Below are positions 1 to 5,691 of a stretch of 5,691 nt of DNA, one piece after another. The stretch's first letter is position 1, and every line of letters begins with the position of its first letter. A program made the position numbers and the translations under genes. This DNA is from Candidatus Omnitrophota bacterium. Lineage in GTDB: Bacteria > Omnitrophota > Gorgyraeia > Gygaellales > Profunditerraquicolaceae. The notes under the pieces are model-generated. The model worked only from the letters and a program-made list of their open reading frames with translations. It did no database searches and had not been told where the DNA came from. The stretch is from positions 1-5,691 of the forward strand of contig JAQTTI010000068.1 in assembly GCA_028710845.1 (NCBI GenBank), given 5' to 3'.

Positions 1-1109
1 AATCAACGATCTCTTTACAGGTTTCAAACCACCTGACTAAACAAGGGATCTGCGTTCTTTATGTAAGCGGCGAGGAAAGCGTTGCCCAGACTAAGCTTCG
101 CGCAAAAAGACTGGGTGAAGGCGGATCGGACAATCTTTATATAGTCAACCAGACGGATTTATCTTTAATTGTCGAATATATAAAAAAATTAAAGCCCCAG
201 GTAGTTATTATCGATTCAATCCAGGTTATTTTTGATCCCGGAATAAGTTCCTCTCCCGGAAGCGTAAGCCAGGTCAGGGAATGCGCCGGGATCCTTACCC
301 AGTTAGCCAAGACAACGGGGACATCGATCTTTATTATCGGGCATGTTACTAAAGAAGGAACCCTGGCCGGCCCGCGTGTTTTGGAGCACATAGTCGATAC
401 AGTCTTATATTTCGAAGGCGACCGGTTTGCCATTTACAGAATACTTCGGGCGGTTAAAAACAGGTTTGGTTCGACAAATGAGATCGGCGTATTCGAAATG
501 GGCCCGGAAGGGCTGACTGAGGTAAAGAATCCATCGGAAATATTTCTTTCCGAGAAGCCGAATAATGTTTCGGGCACAATCGTAACCTCTATTTTAGAAG
601 GCACCAGGCCCCTTTTAGTCGAAATTCAGTCTTTGGTTTCCAGAAGTTCTTTTGGTTATGCCCGCCGGCGGGCGCAGGGGTTCGATTTTAACCGGCTTTC
701 TCTTCTGGTCGCGGTTTTAGAAAAAAGGATGGGCCTGGCTCTTGAAACAGAGGATATATTCGTTAACGTTACCGGCGGGATAAAAATAGAAGACCCGGCG
801 GCAGACCTGGCGGTATGTTCGGTAATCGCCTCAAGTTTTCGCGAACAGATAGTAATGCCTCAGGCAGTCGTTTTAGGGGAGGTTGGTTTAAGCGGTGAGA
901 TCCGCAGTATTTCTCAGGCCCTTACCCGGATCAATGAGGCCCAAAAGTTAGGATTTAAACATTGTATATTGCCCAGAAACAGCGTTAAAAATTTAAAATT
1001 CAAAGAATCAGGCATGGAAATTATTCCCGTTTCTACCTTAAAAGAAGCTTTAGACATCATCTTCGGGCTATCAATTAAACAGTCAGGTGTAGGTAAGGAG
1101 GCAAAATAA
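1..1109 (+). CDS. radA: DNA repair protein RadA (Sms), 5'-truncated by window edge
   Basis: RadA is a RecA-like ATPase that promotes branch migration during homologous recombination and repair. The reading frame is open from base 3 to the TAA at 1107-1109 and gives 368 residues. The first visible residues, STISLQV, follow directly on a Walker A lysine cut by the edge (the two leading bases fit an AAA codon), so the N-terminal zinc finger and most of Walker A, roughly 90 residues, lie upstream. Visible motifs, numbered in the fragment, are YVSGEES near 20, Walker B VVIIDS at 67-72, the RadA-specific KNRFG at 152-156 (bases 456-470), and a C-terminal Lon-protease-like domain with the PAADLA stretch at 265-270 and GEVGLSGEIR after it. 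As in other RadA proteins, PAADLA stands where Lon has its catalytic serine, so no peptidase activity is expected. An in-frame TTG at 381 is only an internal leucine. The gene ends in a 1-nt overlap with the next one. Identification is firm. Confidence 0.97.
   Translation, partial: STISLQVSNHLTKQGICVLYVSGEESVAQTKLRAKRLGEGGSDNLYIVNQTDLSLIVEYIKKLKPQVVIIDSIQVIFDPGISSSPGSVSQVRECAGILTQLAKTTGTSIFIIGHVTKEGTLAGPRVLEHIVDTVLYFEGDRFAIYRILRAVKNRFGSTNEIGVFEMGPEGLTEVKNPSEIFLSEKPNNVSGTIVTSILEGTRPLLVEIQSLVSRSSFGYARRRAQGFDFNRLSLLVAVLEKRMGLALETEDIFVNVTGGIKIEDPAADLAVCSVIASSFREQIVMPQAVVLGEVGLSGEIRSISQALTRINEAQKLGFKHCILPRNSVKNLKFKESGMEIIPVSTLKEALDIIFGLSIKQSGVGKEAK
660..673. repeat. Perfect 14-bp GC palindrome within radA
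   Basis: GCCCGCCGGCGGGC is a perfect palindrome, with 7-bp arms and no spacer. It encodes Ala-Arg-Arg-Arg-Ala at a position where RadA proteins normally carry a conserved basic RR pair, so protein coding alone could explain it. It differs by one base from the palindrome in ispD. Confidence 0.55.
1095..1101 (+). promoter_or_regulatory. Shine-Dalgarno site for the PIN/TRAM gene
   Basis: AAGGAGG lies inside the last codons of radA, 7 nt before the ATG at 1109. It is the strongest ribosome binding site in the window and fixes the start of the membrane PIN/TRAM protein, even though that ATG overlaps the radA stop codon (TAATG). Confidence 0.85.
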
Positions 1110-2077
1110 TGAATTTATTATTAGTGCGTCTTTTATTTATCTTGGGCGGCATGGTTATAGGTTACCAGGCTAATTCAGGTTTCACCGGTTTATTGATCGG
1201 CGCGGGAGTCGCTTTGGTTATGATCTTTATCGAAGCCGGTTTACGCAAAGTTTCGGTAAGCGGGTTATCCAGCGCTGTGTTCGGCCTTATCCTCGGCCTG
1301 ATTATGGCCAAACTGGTCAGCGATGCTTTTAGTTTGGCCCCTATCGATCAGGAAACTCTTTCCAGGATCAGGGTCGGATTGACTTTGATCTTTTGTTATC
1401 TGGGCATGGTTATGGCGTTAAGAGGTAAGGACGAATTCAATATTATCATTCCTTATGTGCGTTTAAGAAGACAGGACCAGTCCCAGGATGTAATTCTTCT
1501 GGATACGAGCGTTATTATCGACGGCAGGATTGTCGATATATGCAAAACAAGGTTCTTAGGCGGGAAACTGATCATCCCCAAATTTGTGCTTAGGGAATTA
1601 CAGCAGATTGCAGATTCGACGGACCCGATTAAACGCCAGAGGGGAAGGCGGGGGCTGGAGATTTTAAATATTATCCAGAACGAACCGGGCATAGATATTA
1701 CTATCCATGAGCAGGATTTTACCGAAACAAGCGAAGTAGACGCTAAATTAGTTCTACTGGCTAAATTACTTGAAGCCAAAATTTTAACCGTAGATTTTAA
1801 TTTAAACCGGGTGGCCAGCATTCAGGGGATCAAAGTTTTGAATATAAACGAACTGGCAAATGCTTTAAAACCGGTGGTATTTCCCGGCGAAGAGATGCAT
1901 ATAAAGCTGATTAAGGAAGGTAAAGAGCATAATCAGGCAGTCGGTTACCTTGATGACGGAACAATGGTGGTAGTTGAAGATGCCCGCAGGTTAATCGGCC
2001 AGGATGTGAAAGTAGCTGTTACCAGCGTCCTGCAAACCCAGGCCGGAAGAATGATTTTTACCAAGCTTGAGAAATAA
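1109..2077 (+). CDS. Membrane-anchored PIN and TRAM domain protein (YacL-like)
   Basis: This is a 322-residue protein with three parts. Residues about 3-104 hold about four hydrophobic segments (near 3-20, 24-44, 52-72 and 86-104), so it should sit in the inner membrane. Residues about 127-250 form a PIN nuclease-fold domain. It opens with LLDTSVIIDGRI and carries the acidic residues D132, D138, E163, D211 and D229 expected to bind metal; the active site looks intact. Residues about 258-322 form a TRAM domain, a small RNA-binding beta-barrel, ending in GRMIFTKLE. The arrangement matches Bacillus YacL and related PIN/TRAM ATPase-less proteins, which lie beside radA or disA and ispD in many bacteria. 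A cytoplasmic-face RNase is the likely activity, but the natural substrate of this family is, as far as I know, poorly defined. The start follows a strong AAGGAGG site, and the stop overlaps the ispD start by 1 nt. Family assignment is firm; the biochemical role is inferred. Confidence 0.93.
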   Translation: MNLLLVRLLFILGGMVIGYQANSGFTGLLIGAGVALVMIFIEAGLRKVSVSGLSSAVFGLILGLIMAKLVSDAFSLAPIDQETLSRIRVGLTLIFCYLGMVMALRGKDEFNIIIPYVRLRRQDQSQDVILLDTSVIIDGRIVDICKTRFLGGKLIIPKFVLRELQQIADSTDPIKRQRGRRGLEILNIIQNEPGIDITIHEQDFTETSEVDAKLVLLAKLLEAKILTVDFNLNRVASIQGIKVLNINELANALKPVVFPGEEMHIKLIKEGKEHNQAVGYLDDGTMVVVEDARRLIGQDVKVAVTSVLQTQAGRMIFTKLEK

Positions 2078-2748
2078 TGCTTAGCGCGATAATTTTAGCA
2101 GCCGGCCGGGGAGCACGGCTTGAAACAAAGACTTCTAAGGCCCTGGTTAAAATAAATAGAAAACCTCTGATAAACTATTCGCTTGGCATTTTTAACAGCC
2201 ATCCCGAAATAGACGAGATTATTACGGTTGTAAGCCGAGATAACAAAAAACAGATAATCGCCGCCGTAAAAAAAGCTTATTTAAAAAAAGTCAGAGTTTT
2301 TGTTTTAGGAGGCGCCCGCAGGCAGGATTCGGTATTTAACGGCCTAAAGCAGGTCAGTTCGCAAAGCGATTGGGTATTGATACATGATTCGGCGCGCCCA
2401 TTTATTGACAGAGAATCTATAACTAAAGTAATCAAAGAAGCAAAAAGAACCGGCGCGGCTATTTTAGGGGTACCGGTTAAAGCCACGATAAAAAAAGCCC
2501 GCAGGCGGGCAGTTATCCAAACAATGGATAGAAGTTGCTTGTGGGAAATTCAAACCCCGCAAGTTTTTAAAAAAGAGCTTTTATTAGAAGCTTATAAGAA
2601 GTTTTCCAAAAATGATTTTACCGATGACGCATCCCTGGTAGAAAAGTTGGATAAAAAAGTTAGGATTGTAACCGGAAGATACGAAAATATCAAGATTACG
2701 ACTAAAGTGGACCTATTGTTTGCACAATTAATTGCCAAAGGAAGCTAA
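2077..2748 (+). CDS. ispD: 2-C-methyl-D-erythritol 4-phosphate cytidylyltransferase
   Basis: IspD joins CTP to methylerythritol phosphate, releasing pyrophosphate and giving CDP-methylerythritol, the third step of the MEP isoprenoid pathway in the cytoplasm. The 223-residue length is normal. The glycine-rich nucleotide loop AAGRGARL is at 8-15, with the catalytic-type lysine K21 in SKALVKI. GGARRQDSV follows at 78-86, HDSARPF at 103-109 (D104 for Mg), PVKATIK at 133-139, TMDRSCLWEIQTPQVF from 149 (R152 equivalent to the conserved arginine), TDDASLVE at 182-189 and NIKIT at 204-208 (K206). All residues expected for activity are present. The ATG overlaps the previous stop as TAATG and has no convincing Shine-Dalgarno site, so translation is probably coupled to the gene upstream. 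The region between PVKATIK and TMDR is unusually basic (KKARRRA) and is encoded by a GC-rich palindrome. ispF follows after 2 nt. In some bacteria the two are fused; here they are separate. Confidence 0.96.
   Translation: MLSAIILAAGRGARLETKTSKALVKINRKPLINYSLGIFNSHPEIDEIITVVSRDNKKQIIAAVKKAYLKKVRVFVLGGARRQDSVFNGLKQVSSQSDWVLIHDSARPFIDRESITKVIKEAKRTGAAILGVPVKATIKKARRRAVIQTMDRSCLWEIQTPQVFKKELLLEAYKKFSKNDFTDDASLVEKLDKKVRIVTGRYENIKITTKVDLLFAQLIAKGS
2490..2510 (-). terminator. Possible antisense intrinsic terminator in ispD
   Basis: Read on the minus strand, the GC-rich hairpin (six G-C pairs at most, tight loop) is followed at once by seven T, the textbook form of a Rho-independent terminator. No minus-strand gene is supported here, so it could only act on antisense transcripts, or be a chance product of lysine AAA codons before the palindrome. 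On the sense strand there is no T tract, so ispD transcription should not stop. Confidence 0.3.
2497..2510. repeat. 14-bp GC palindrome within ispD
   Basis: GCCCGCAGGCGGGC has 6-bp arms around a 2-nt centre, differing from the radA copy only at the seventh base. It also encodes Ala-Arg-Arg-Arg-Ala, here in the variable loop between PVKATIK and TMDR, where family conservation does not demand such residues. A run of seven A precedes it (2490-2496). Confidence 0.55.
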
Positions 2749-2750
2749 AA

Positions 2751-3233
2751 ATGCAATACAGGGTAGGAATTGGTTACGATATCCACCGTCTGACCGAAGG
2801 CAGAAAATTGTTTCTAGGGGCAGTTGAGATTCCTTATATTAAAGGGCTTCTCGGCCATTCCGACGGCGATGCTCTGCTCCATGCGATATGCGATGCTTTA
2901 TTGGGCGCCCTGGCTTTGGGCGATATCGGTGAGCATTTTCCGGACACTGACCCGCAGTATCAGGGAATTGAAAGCTCCGGGCTCTTAAAAAAAGTAAAAG
3001 AGCTTATAGATCAAAAAGGCTATCATATTAACAACCTTGACCTTATTGTTATTGCCCAGGAGCCCAAGCTGACCCCCTTTAAAAAACAGATAAAAGAACA
3101 AATCTGCGCTTTGCTTGATTTGGGGGAAGATGCCGTAAGCGTCAAAGCAAAAACCAATGAAGGCCTGGGTTTTATAGGCAACAAGGAGGCCATTGCTTCT
3201 TACGCGATAGTTTCTTTAACCGGGAAGGAATAA
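2751..3233 (+). CDS. ispF: 2-C-methyl-D-erythritol 2,4-cyclodiphosphate synthase
   Basis: IspF converts CDP-methylerythritol 2-phosphate into the cyclic diphosphate MEcPP with loss of CMP, two steps after IspD. The 160-residue length is typical of this homotrimeric enzyme. The signature GYDIHRL is at 8-14, with zinc ligands D10, H12 and, from the family pattern, H44. LGHSDGDALLHA covers 34-45, DIGEHFPDTD is at 58-67, and KTNEGLGF at 134-141 supplies the T135 and E137 that contact the cytidine phosphate. No motif is degraded. AAGGA at 2738-2742 lies 8 nt before the ATG and supports this start. The gene for IspE, which acts between IspD and IspF, is not in the window and must be elsewhere. Spacing of 2 nt from ispD and 4 nt to cysE marks it as part of the same transcript. 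Confidence 0.97.
   Translation: MQYRVGIGYDIHRLTEGRKLFLGAVEIPYIKGLLGHSDGDALLHAICDALLGALALGDIGEHFPDTDPQYQGIESSGLLKKVKELIDQKGYHINNLDLIVIAQEPKLTPFKKQIKEQICALLDLGEDAVSVKAKTNEGLGFIGNKEAIASYAIVSLTGKE
3225..3229 (+). promoter_or_regulatory. Shine-Dalgarno site deciding the cysE start
   Basis: AAGGA overlaps the last codons of ispF and lies 8 nt before the ATG at 3238. It matters because it supports translation of the extra hydrophobic N-terminus of CysE. No other ATG or GTG occurs before the conserved region, only an in-frame TTG at residue 13 with no such site in front of it. Confidence 0.75.
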
Positions 3234-3237
3234 ATTT

Positions 3238-3921
3238 ATGGGCCAAATCATTATCAACATATTATTTATTTTATTGGGTCTATTTTTAATTAAGCTGTTT
3301 TTACTTTGCCTATTTTTCTGCCCTGATATTAAGGCGGCGCAGAAAAGGGATCCTGCGGCTAAAAGCTTTATCGAGGTAATTTTGCTTTATCCCGGCATAC
3401 ATGCTTTGGTTTTTTACCGCATTGCCCATGGGTTATATATTATTCGTTTATATTTTCTGGCCCGTTTTTTGTCCCAACTGGCCAGGTTTTTTACCGGCAT
3501 TGAGATCCATCCGGGAGCAAAAATCGGAAAAAGGTTTTTTATAGACCATGGCTTGGGGGTGGTTATCGGCGAAACTGCTATTATCGGCGATGACGTATTG
3601 CTTTACCAGGGGGTAACCTTGGGCGGAACAGGGCTGTTTAAAGGAAAACGGCACCCTACTTTAGGAAATAATGTGGTAGTAGGAGGAGGCGCCAAAGTCC
3701 TGGGCAATATTACTATCGGTGACAATTCTTATATCGGCGCAAATGCCGTAGTTATCAAGGATGTCCCGCCGAATTCGACTGTAGTCGGTATACCCGGGAG
3801 GATCACTAGGCAGGATGGCAAGAAAATGGATATATCGCTTGACCATGCTCAGGTACTGGATCCGATCAAGCAGTCAATTGACGAGTTAGAGGAAAGAATT
3901 AAAAATCTAGAAAAGAAATAA
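3238..3921 (+). CDS. cysE: Serine O-acetyltransferase with N-terminal membrane segment
   Basis: CysE transfers acetyl from acetyl-CoA to L-serine, making O-acetylserine, the substrate for cysteine synthase. The 227-residue protein has the short-form CysE layout. Residues 30-85 are the helical N-domain (DIKAAQKRDPAAKSF, then YPGIHALVFYRIAHGL). Residues 86-190 are a left-handed hexapeptide-repeat beta helix with GIEIHPGAKIG, IDHGLGVVIGE and VTLGGTG. The catalytic histidine is H104 in DHG, with D103, E89 and H139 (RHP) matching other conserved active-site positions. The tail from about 208 (DPIKQSIDELEERIKNLEKK) looks like a short coiled coil, as in Bacillus CysE. The odd part is residues 4-28, a continuous run of I, L and F with one lysine, placed before the point where most CysE proteins begin. 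It reads as a transmembrane or membrane-anchoring helix. The function call is firm; membrane location is inferred from composition only. No cysK is in the window. Confidence 0.94.
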   Translation: MGQIIINILFILLGLFLIKLFLLCLFFCPDIKAAQKRDPAAKSFIEVILLYPGIHALVFYRIAHGLYIIRLYFLARFLSQLARFFTGIEIHPGAKIGKRFFIDHGLGVVIGETAIIGDDVLLYQGVTLGGTGLFKGKRHPTLGNNVVVGGGAKVLGNITIGDNSYIGANAVVIKDVPPNSTVVGIPGRITRQDGKKMDISLDHAQVLDPIKQSIDELEERIKNLEKK

Positions 3922-3925
3922 GGTG
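3920..3925 (+). promoter_or_regulatory. Shine-Dalgarno site for cysS, overlapping the cysE stop
   Basis: AAGGTG begins within the TAA stop of cysE and lies 8 nt before the cysS ATG at 3934. With only 12 nt between the genes, ribosomes finishing cysE would sit on or beside this site, so the two genes are probably translated in step. Confidence 0.65.
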
Positions 3926-3933
3926 CTTTCCGC

Positions 3934-5322
3934 ATGCCTATTCATATATATAACTCCCTCACCAGAAAAAAAGAAGAGTTTGTCCCTTTAGCCAATCCAA
4001 AAGTAAATATCTATACTTGCGGCGTGACTGTTTATGATGATAGCCATATTGGCCATGCCCGCAGCCTTTATGTTTTTGATATAATCAGGAGGTATTTGCA
4101 ATACAGCGGCTTTGAAGTTAAATTTGTGCGTAACATTACCGATGTCGACGATAAAATCATCAACCGGGCCAATGAGCTTAAGATTGAATGGCAGGAACTG
4201 GTGAAGAGATATATCGGCAGATATTATGAGGATTTAAAAGCGTTAGGCATAGAAAAAGCCGATTTCGAACCAAGGGCAACCGAGAATATTGCCGAGATGG
4301 TAGAGTATATACAAAAATTAATTAATAAGGGATATGCTTATGAGGCAGGAGGAGATGTATATTTTAATGTGAGAAAATTCCCCGCTTATGGTAAGTTATC
4401 CGGGCAAAGCATAGACCAGATGGAAACCGGGGTCAGAATCGGCCCTTCGGAACTAAAACAGGATTCTTTAGATTTTGCATTATGGAAAAAATCGAAAGAA
4501 GCCGAACCTTCCTGGGATAGCCCCTGGGGAAAAGGAAGGCCCGGATGGCATATCGAGTGTTCGGTAATGTCGCAGAAATTCCTAAAAACCGATACGTTAG
4601 ACATTCATGCCGGCGGAAGAGATTTGATTTTTCCCCATCATGAGAACGAAATCGCCCAGGCCGAGGCGCTGACCAGCAAGCAATTCGCCAAATACTGGAT
4701 CCATCACGGCTTACTTACGATCAGCGGACAGAAAATGTCCAAATCATTAGGGAATTTTATTACCATTAAGGATTTTATAGAGAAGTATAGAGACGTAAAT
4801 ATCCTGAAAATGTTCTTTTTATCCGCACATTATTCGCACCCGATAGATTATAACGACAAAAAGATTGAAGAATCAAGGCAGGCTTTGGATAGGATTGCAA
4901 ATTTTGTTTTTAAGGCCCGTGATATAGCTTATTCTAACGTTTCTATTAGCAGCGAAATTACAGAGATCAATGAGATAAAGAATGAGTTTGTCAAAGCTAT
5001 GGACGATGATTTTAATACTCCACAAGCTTTATCAGCTATTTTTGATCTAGTAAATTTAACTTATAAGAATATGGATAATGCCGTTTTTGTTAAAACATCT
5101 GAAAAGGTCTTGGAAGATTTATCAGCGATTTTAGGCCTTTCAGTTCAAAAACTACAGTTTGATAATGTTGAAGAAATTACAAGTAAGATTGAAGCAAGAA
5201 ATTCTGCGCGTAAACAAGGAAAATTTGCTTTAGCAGATCAGATAAGGAAAAAATTAGAAGAGGAAGGGATTATTCTGGAAGATAGCAAGGACGGCAAAAC
5301 TTCTTGGCGTAAAAAATTATGA
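3934..5322 (+). CDS. cysS: Cysteinyl-tRNA synthetase
   Basis: CysS charges tRNA-Cys with cysteine using ATP; it is a monomeric class I synthetase of the cytoplasm. The 462 residues match the usual length (E. coli has 461). The Rossmann-fold catalytic domain carries HIGH at 38-41 and KMSKS at 267-271. The zinc that selects cysteine over serine should be held by C29 (YTCG), C209 (WHIECS), H235 and E239 (PHHENE); all are present. Other family landmarks are NITDVDDKI at 67-75, GRPGWHIECS at 201-210, DIHAGGRDLIFPHHENE at 223-239 and SLGNF after KMSKS. The C-terminal helical anticodon-binding part runs from about 320, including MDDDFNTPQAL and a final basic, coiled stretch rich in K and E. The gene follows cysE by 12 nt, a pairing also found in Bacillus, linking cysteine supply with its use. 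It ends in an ATGA overlap with tmk. Confidence 0.98.
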   Translation: MPIHIYNSLTRKKEEFVPLANPKVNIYTCGVTVYDDSHIGHARSLYVFDIIRRYLQYSGFEVKFVRNITDVDDKIINRANELKIEWQELVKRYIGRYYEDLKALGIEKADFEPRATENIAEMVEYIQKLINKGYAYEAGGDVYFNVRKFPAYGKLSGQSIDQMETGVRIGPSELKQDSLDFALWKKSKEAEPSWDSPWGKGRPGWHIECSVMSQKFLKTDTLDIHAGGRDLIFPHHENEIAQAEALTSKQFAKYWIHHGLLTISGQKMSKSLGNFITIKDFIEKYRDVNILKMFFLSAHYSHPIDYNDKKIEESRQALDRIANFVFKARDIAYSNVSISSEITEINEIKNEFVKAMDDDFNTPQALSAIFDLVNLTYKNMDNAVFVKTSEKVLEDLSAILGLSVQKLQFDNVEEITSKIEARNSARKQGKFALADQIRKKLEEEGIILEDSKDGKTSWRKKL

Positions 5323-5691
5323 AAGGTAAGTTTATTACATTTGAAGGCTCTGAAGGCTGTGGTAAGAGCACACAGTCAAAACTGCTTTTTGATTATCTCA
5401 AATTAAAGGGCCTAAAGGCAGCCTATTTGCGCGAACCGGGCGGAGTTGTTTTAAGCGAATCAATCAGAGAGATATTACTTAATCCCAAGAGTGAGATTTG
5501 TCCGGAAGCAGAAACTTTGCTTTATATGGCCGCCCGGGCCCAGGTGGTCGAGGAGATTATTAAGCCGGGATTAGATAAAGGGGAGATAATCGTTTGCGAC
5601 AGGTTCCTGGATTCTACAATTGCTTATCAGGGATACGGTTTAGGCATAGATATAAAGTTGATCAAGTCTATCGGAAGTTTTGCGACCCAAG
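5319..5691 (+). CDS. tmk: Thymidylate kinase, 3'-truncated by window edge
   Basis: Tmk phosphorylates dTMP to dTDP with ATP, an essential step in dTTP supply. The first 124 residues are present, out of roughly 200-215 for the family, and the frame is still open at the edge. The P-loop GSEGCGKST is at 10-18 inside KFITFEGSEG, REPGG at 38-42 forms part of the dTMP site, AARAQ is at 71-75, DRF at 94-96 and AYQG at 102-105, all family landmarks. The LID region lies beyond the window, so the LID type cannot be judged. The ATG at 5319 shares four bases with the cysS stop (ATGA), and no clear Shine-Dalgarno site precedes it, so translation is probably coupled to cysS. In many bacteria tmk is followed by holB, but that cannot be tested here. 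Confidence 0.96.
   Translation, partial: MKGKFITFEGSEGCGKSTQSKLLFDYLKLKGLKAAYLREPGGVVLSESIREILLNPKSEICPEAETLLYMAARAQVVEEIIKPGLDKGEIIVCDRFLDSTIAYQGYGLGIDIKLIKSIGSFATQ

Noticed and set aside
137..433. 98-residue open frame on the minus strand
   Set aside because: It lies opposite the RadA ATPase core, whose frame is open and conserved throughout; the antisense peptide shows no recognisable domain.
381..1109. A separate short gene starting at TTG 381
   Set aside because: The frame is open back to base 3 and encodes RadA Walker B and neighbouring conserved sequence, so 381 is an internal leucine codon.
1453..1821. 122-residue open frame on the minus strand
   Set aside because: It is antisense to the PIN domain, has no recognisable motif, and is best explained as a shadow of the sense codons.
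2473..2493. IspD PVKATIK with alanine where many bacterial enzymes have aspartate (PVKDT)
   Set aside because: Plant IspD also has KATIK at this place and is active, so this is a natural variant and not a lost catalytic residue.
2981..3003. Inverted repeat GCTCTT / AAGAGC around an A7 run in ispF
   Set aside because: The arms are only 6 bp with an 11-nt A-rich loop inside a conserved coding region and no T tract; it is most likely chance.
3502..3507. CysE E89 where E. coli has the catalytic-dyad aspartate D143
   Set aside because: Short-form CysE proteins such as that of Bacillus have GIEIHPG with glutamate at this position, so it is a family trait.

Overview
This window is one dense, co-directional bacterial housekeeping operon. 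All seven genes lie on the + strand, five complete and one cut at each edge: radA (3' part), a membrane-anchored PIN/TRAM protein of the YacL type, ispD, ispF, cysE, cysS and tmk (5' part). Junctions are a 1-nt TAATG overlap (radA/PIN-TRAM), another TAATG overlap (PIN-TRAM/ispD), a 2-nt gap (ispD/ispF), a 4-nt gap (ispF/cysE), a 12-nt gap (cysE/cysS) and a 4-nt ATGA overlap (cysS/tmk). No non-coding stretch exceeds 12 nt. I see no RNA gene, riboswitch, CRISPR array, mobile element or sense-strand terminator, and any promoter must lie upstream of the window.

By function, the left third carries DNA-repair/recombination (RadA, a branch-migration ATPase) and a membrane PIN-TRAM protein, probably a nuclease. 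The middle carries two enzymes of the MEP isoprenoid pathway: IspD makes CDP-methylerythritol and IspF cyclises it after IspE, which is not here. The right third starts cysteine synthesis (CysE makes O-acetylserine), charges cysteine onto tRNA (CysS) and makes dTDP (Tmk). The genes share growth-related roles rather than one pathway. All enzymes keep their recognisable catalytic or metal-binding motifs, so nothing looks decayed.

The order radA-yacL-ispD-ispF-cysE-cysS closely follows the Bacillus/Clostridium arrangement (radA-disA-yacL-ispD-ispF-gltX-cysE-cysS), but lacks disA and gltX and adds tmk after cysS. Moderate GC, A-rich lysine codons and this compacted version of the cluster suggest a bacterium outside the well-known Firmicutes. 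An uncultivated candidate phylum such as Omnitrophota is my guess, held with low confidence.

The window is mostly ordinary. The points most worth a second look are a hydrophobic N-terminal segment on CysE that would make it a membrane protein, the shortened gene cluster with no room for a T-box before cysE, and a pair of near-identical GC-rich palindromes, one of which sits beside an A7 run and reads as an intrinsic terminator on the opposite strand of ispD.
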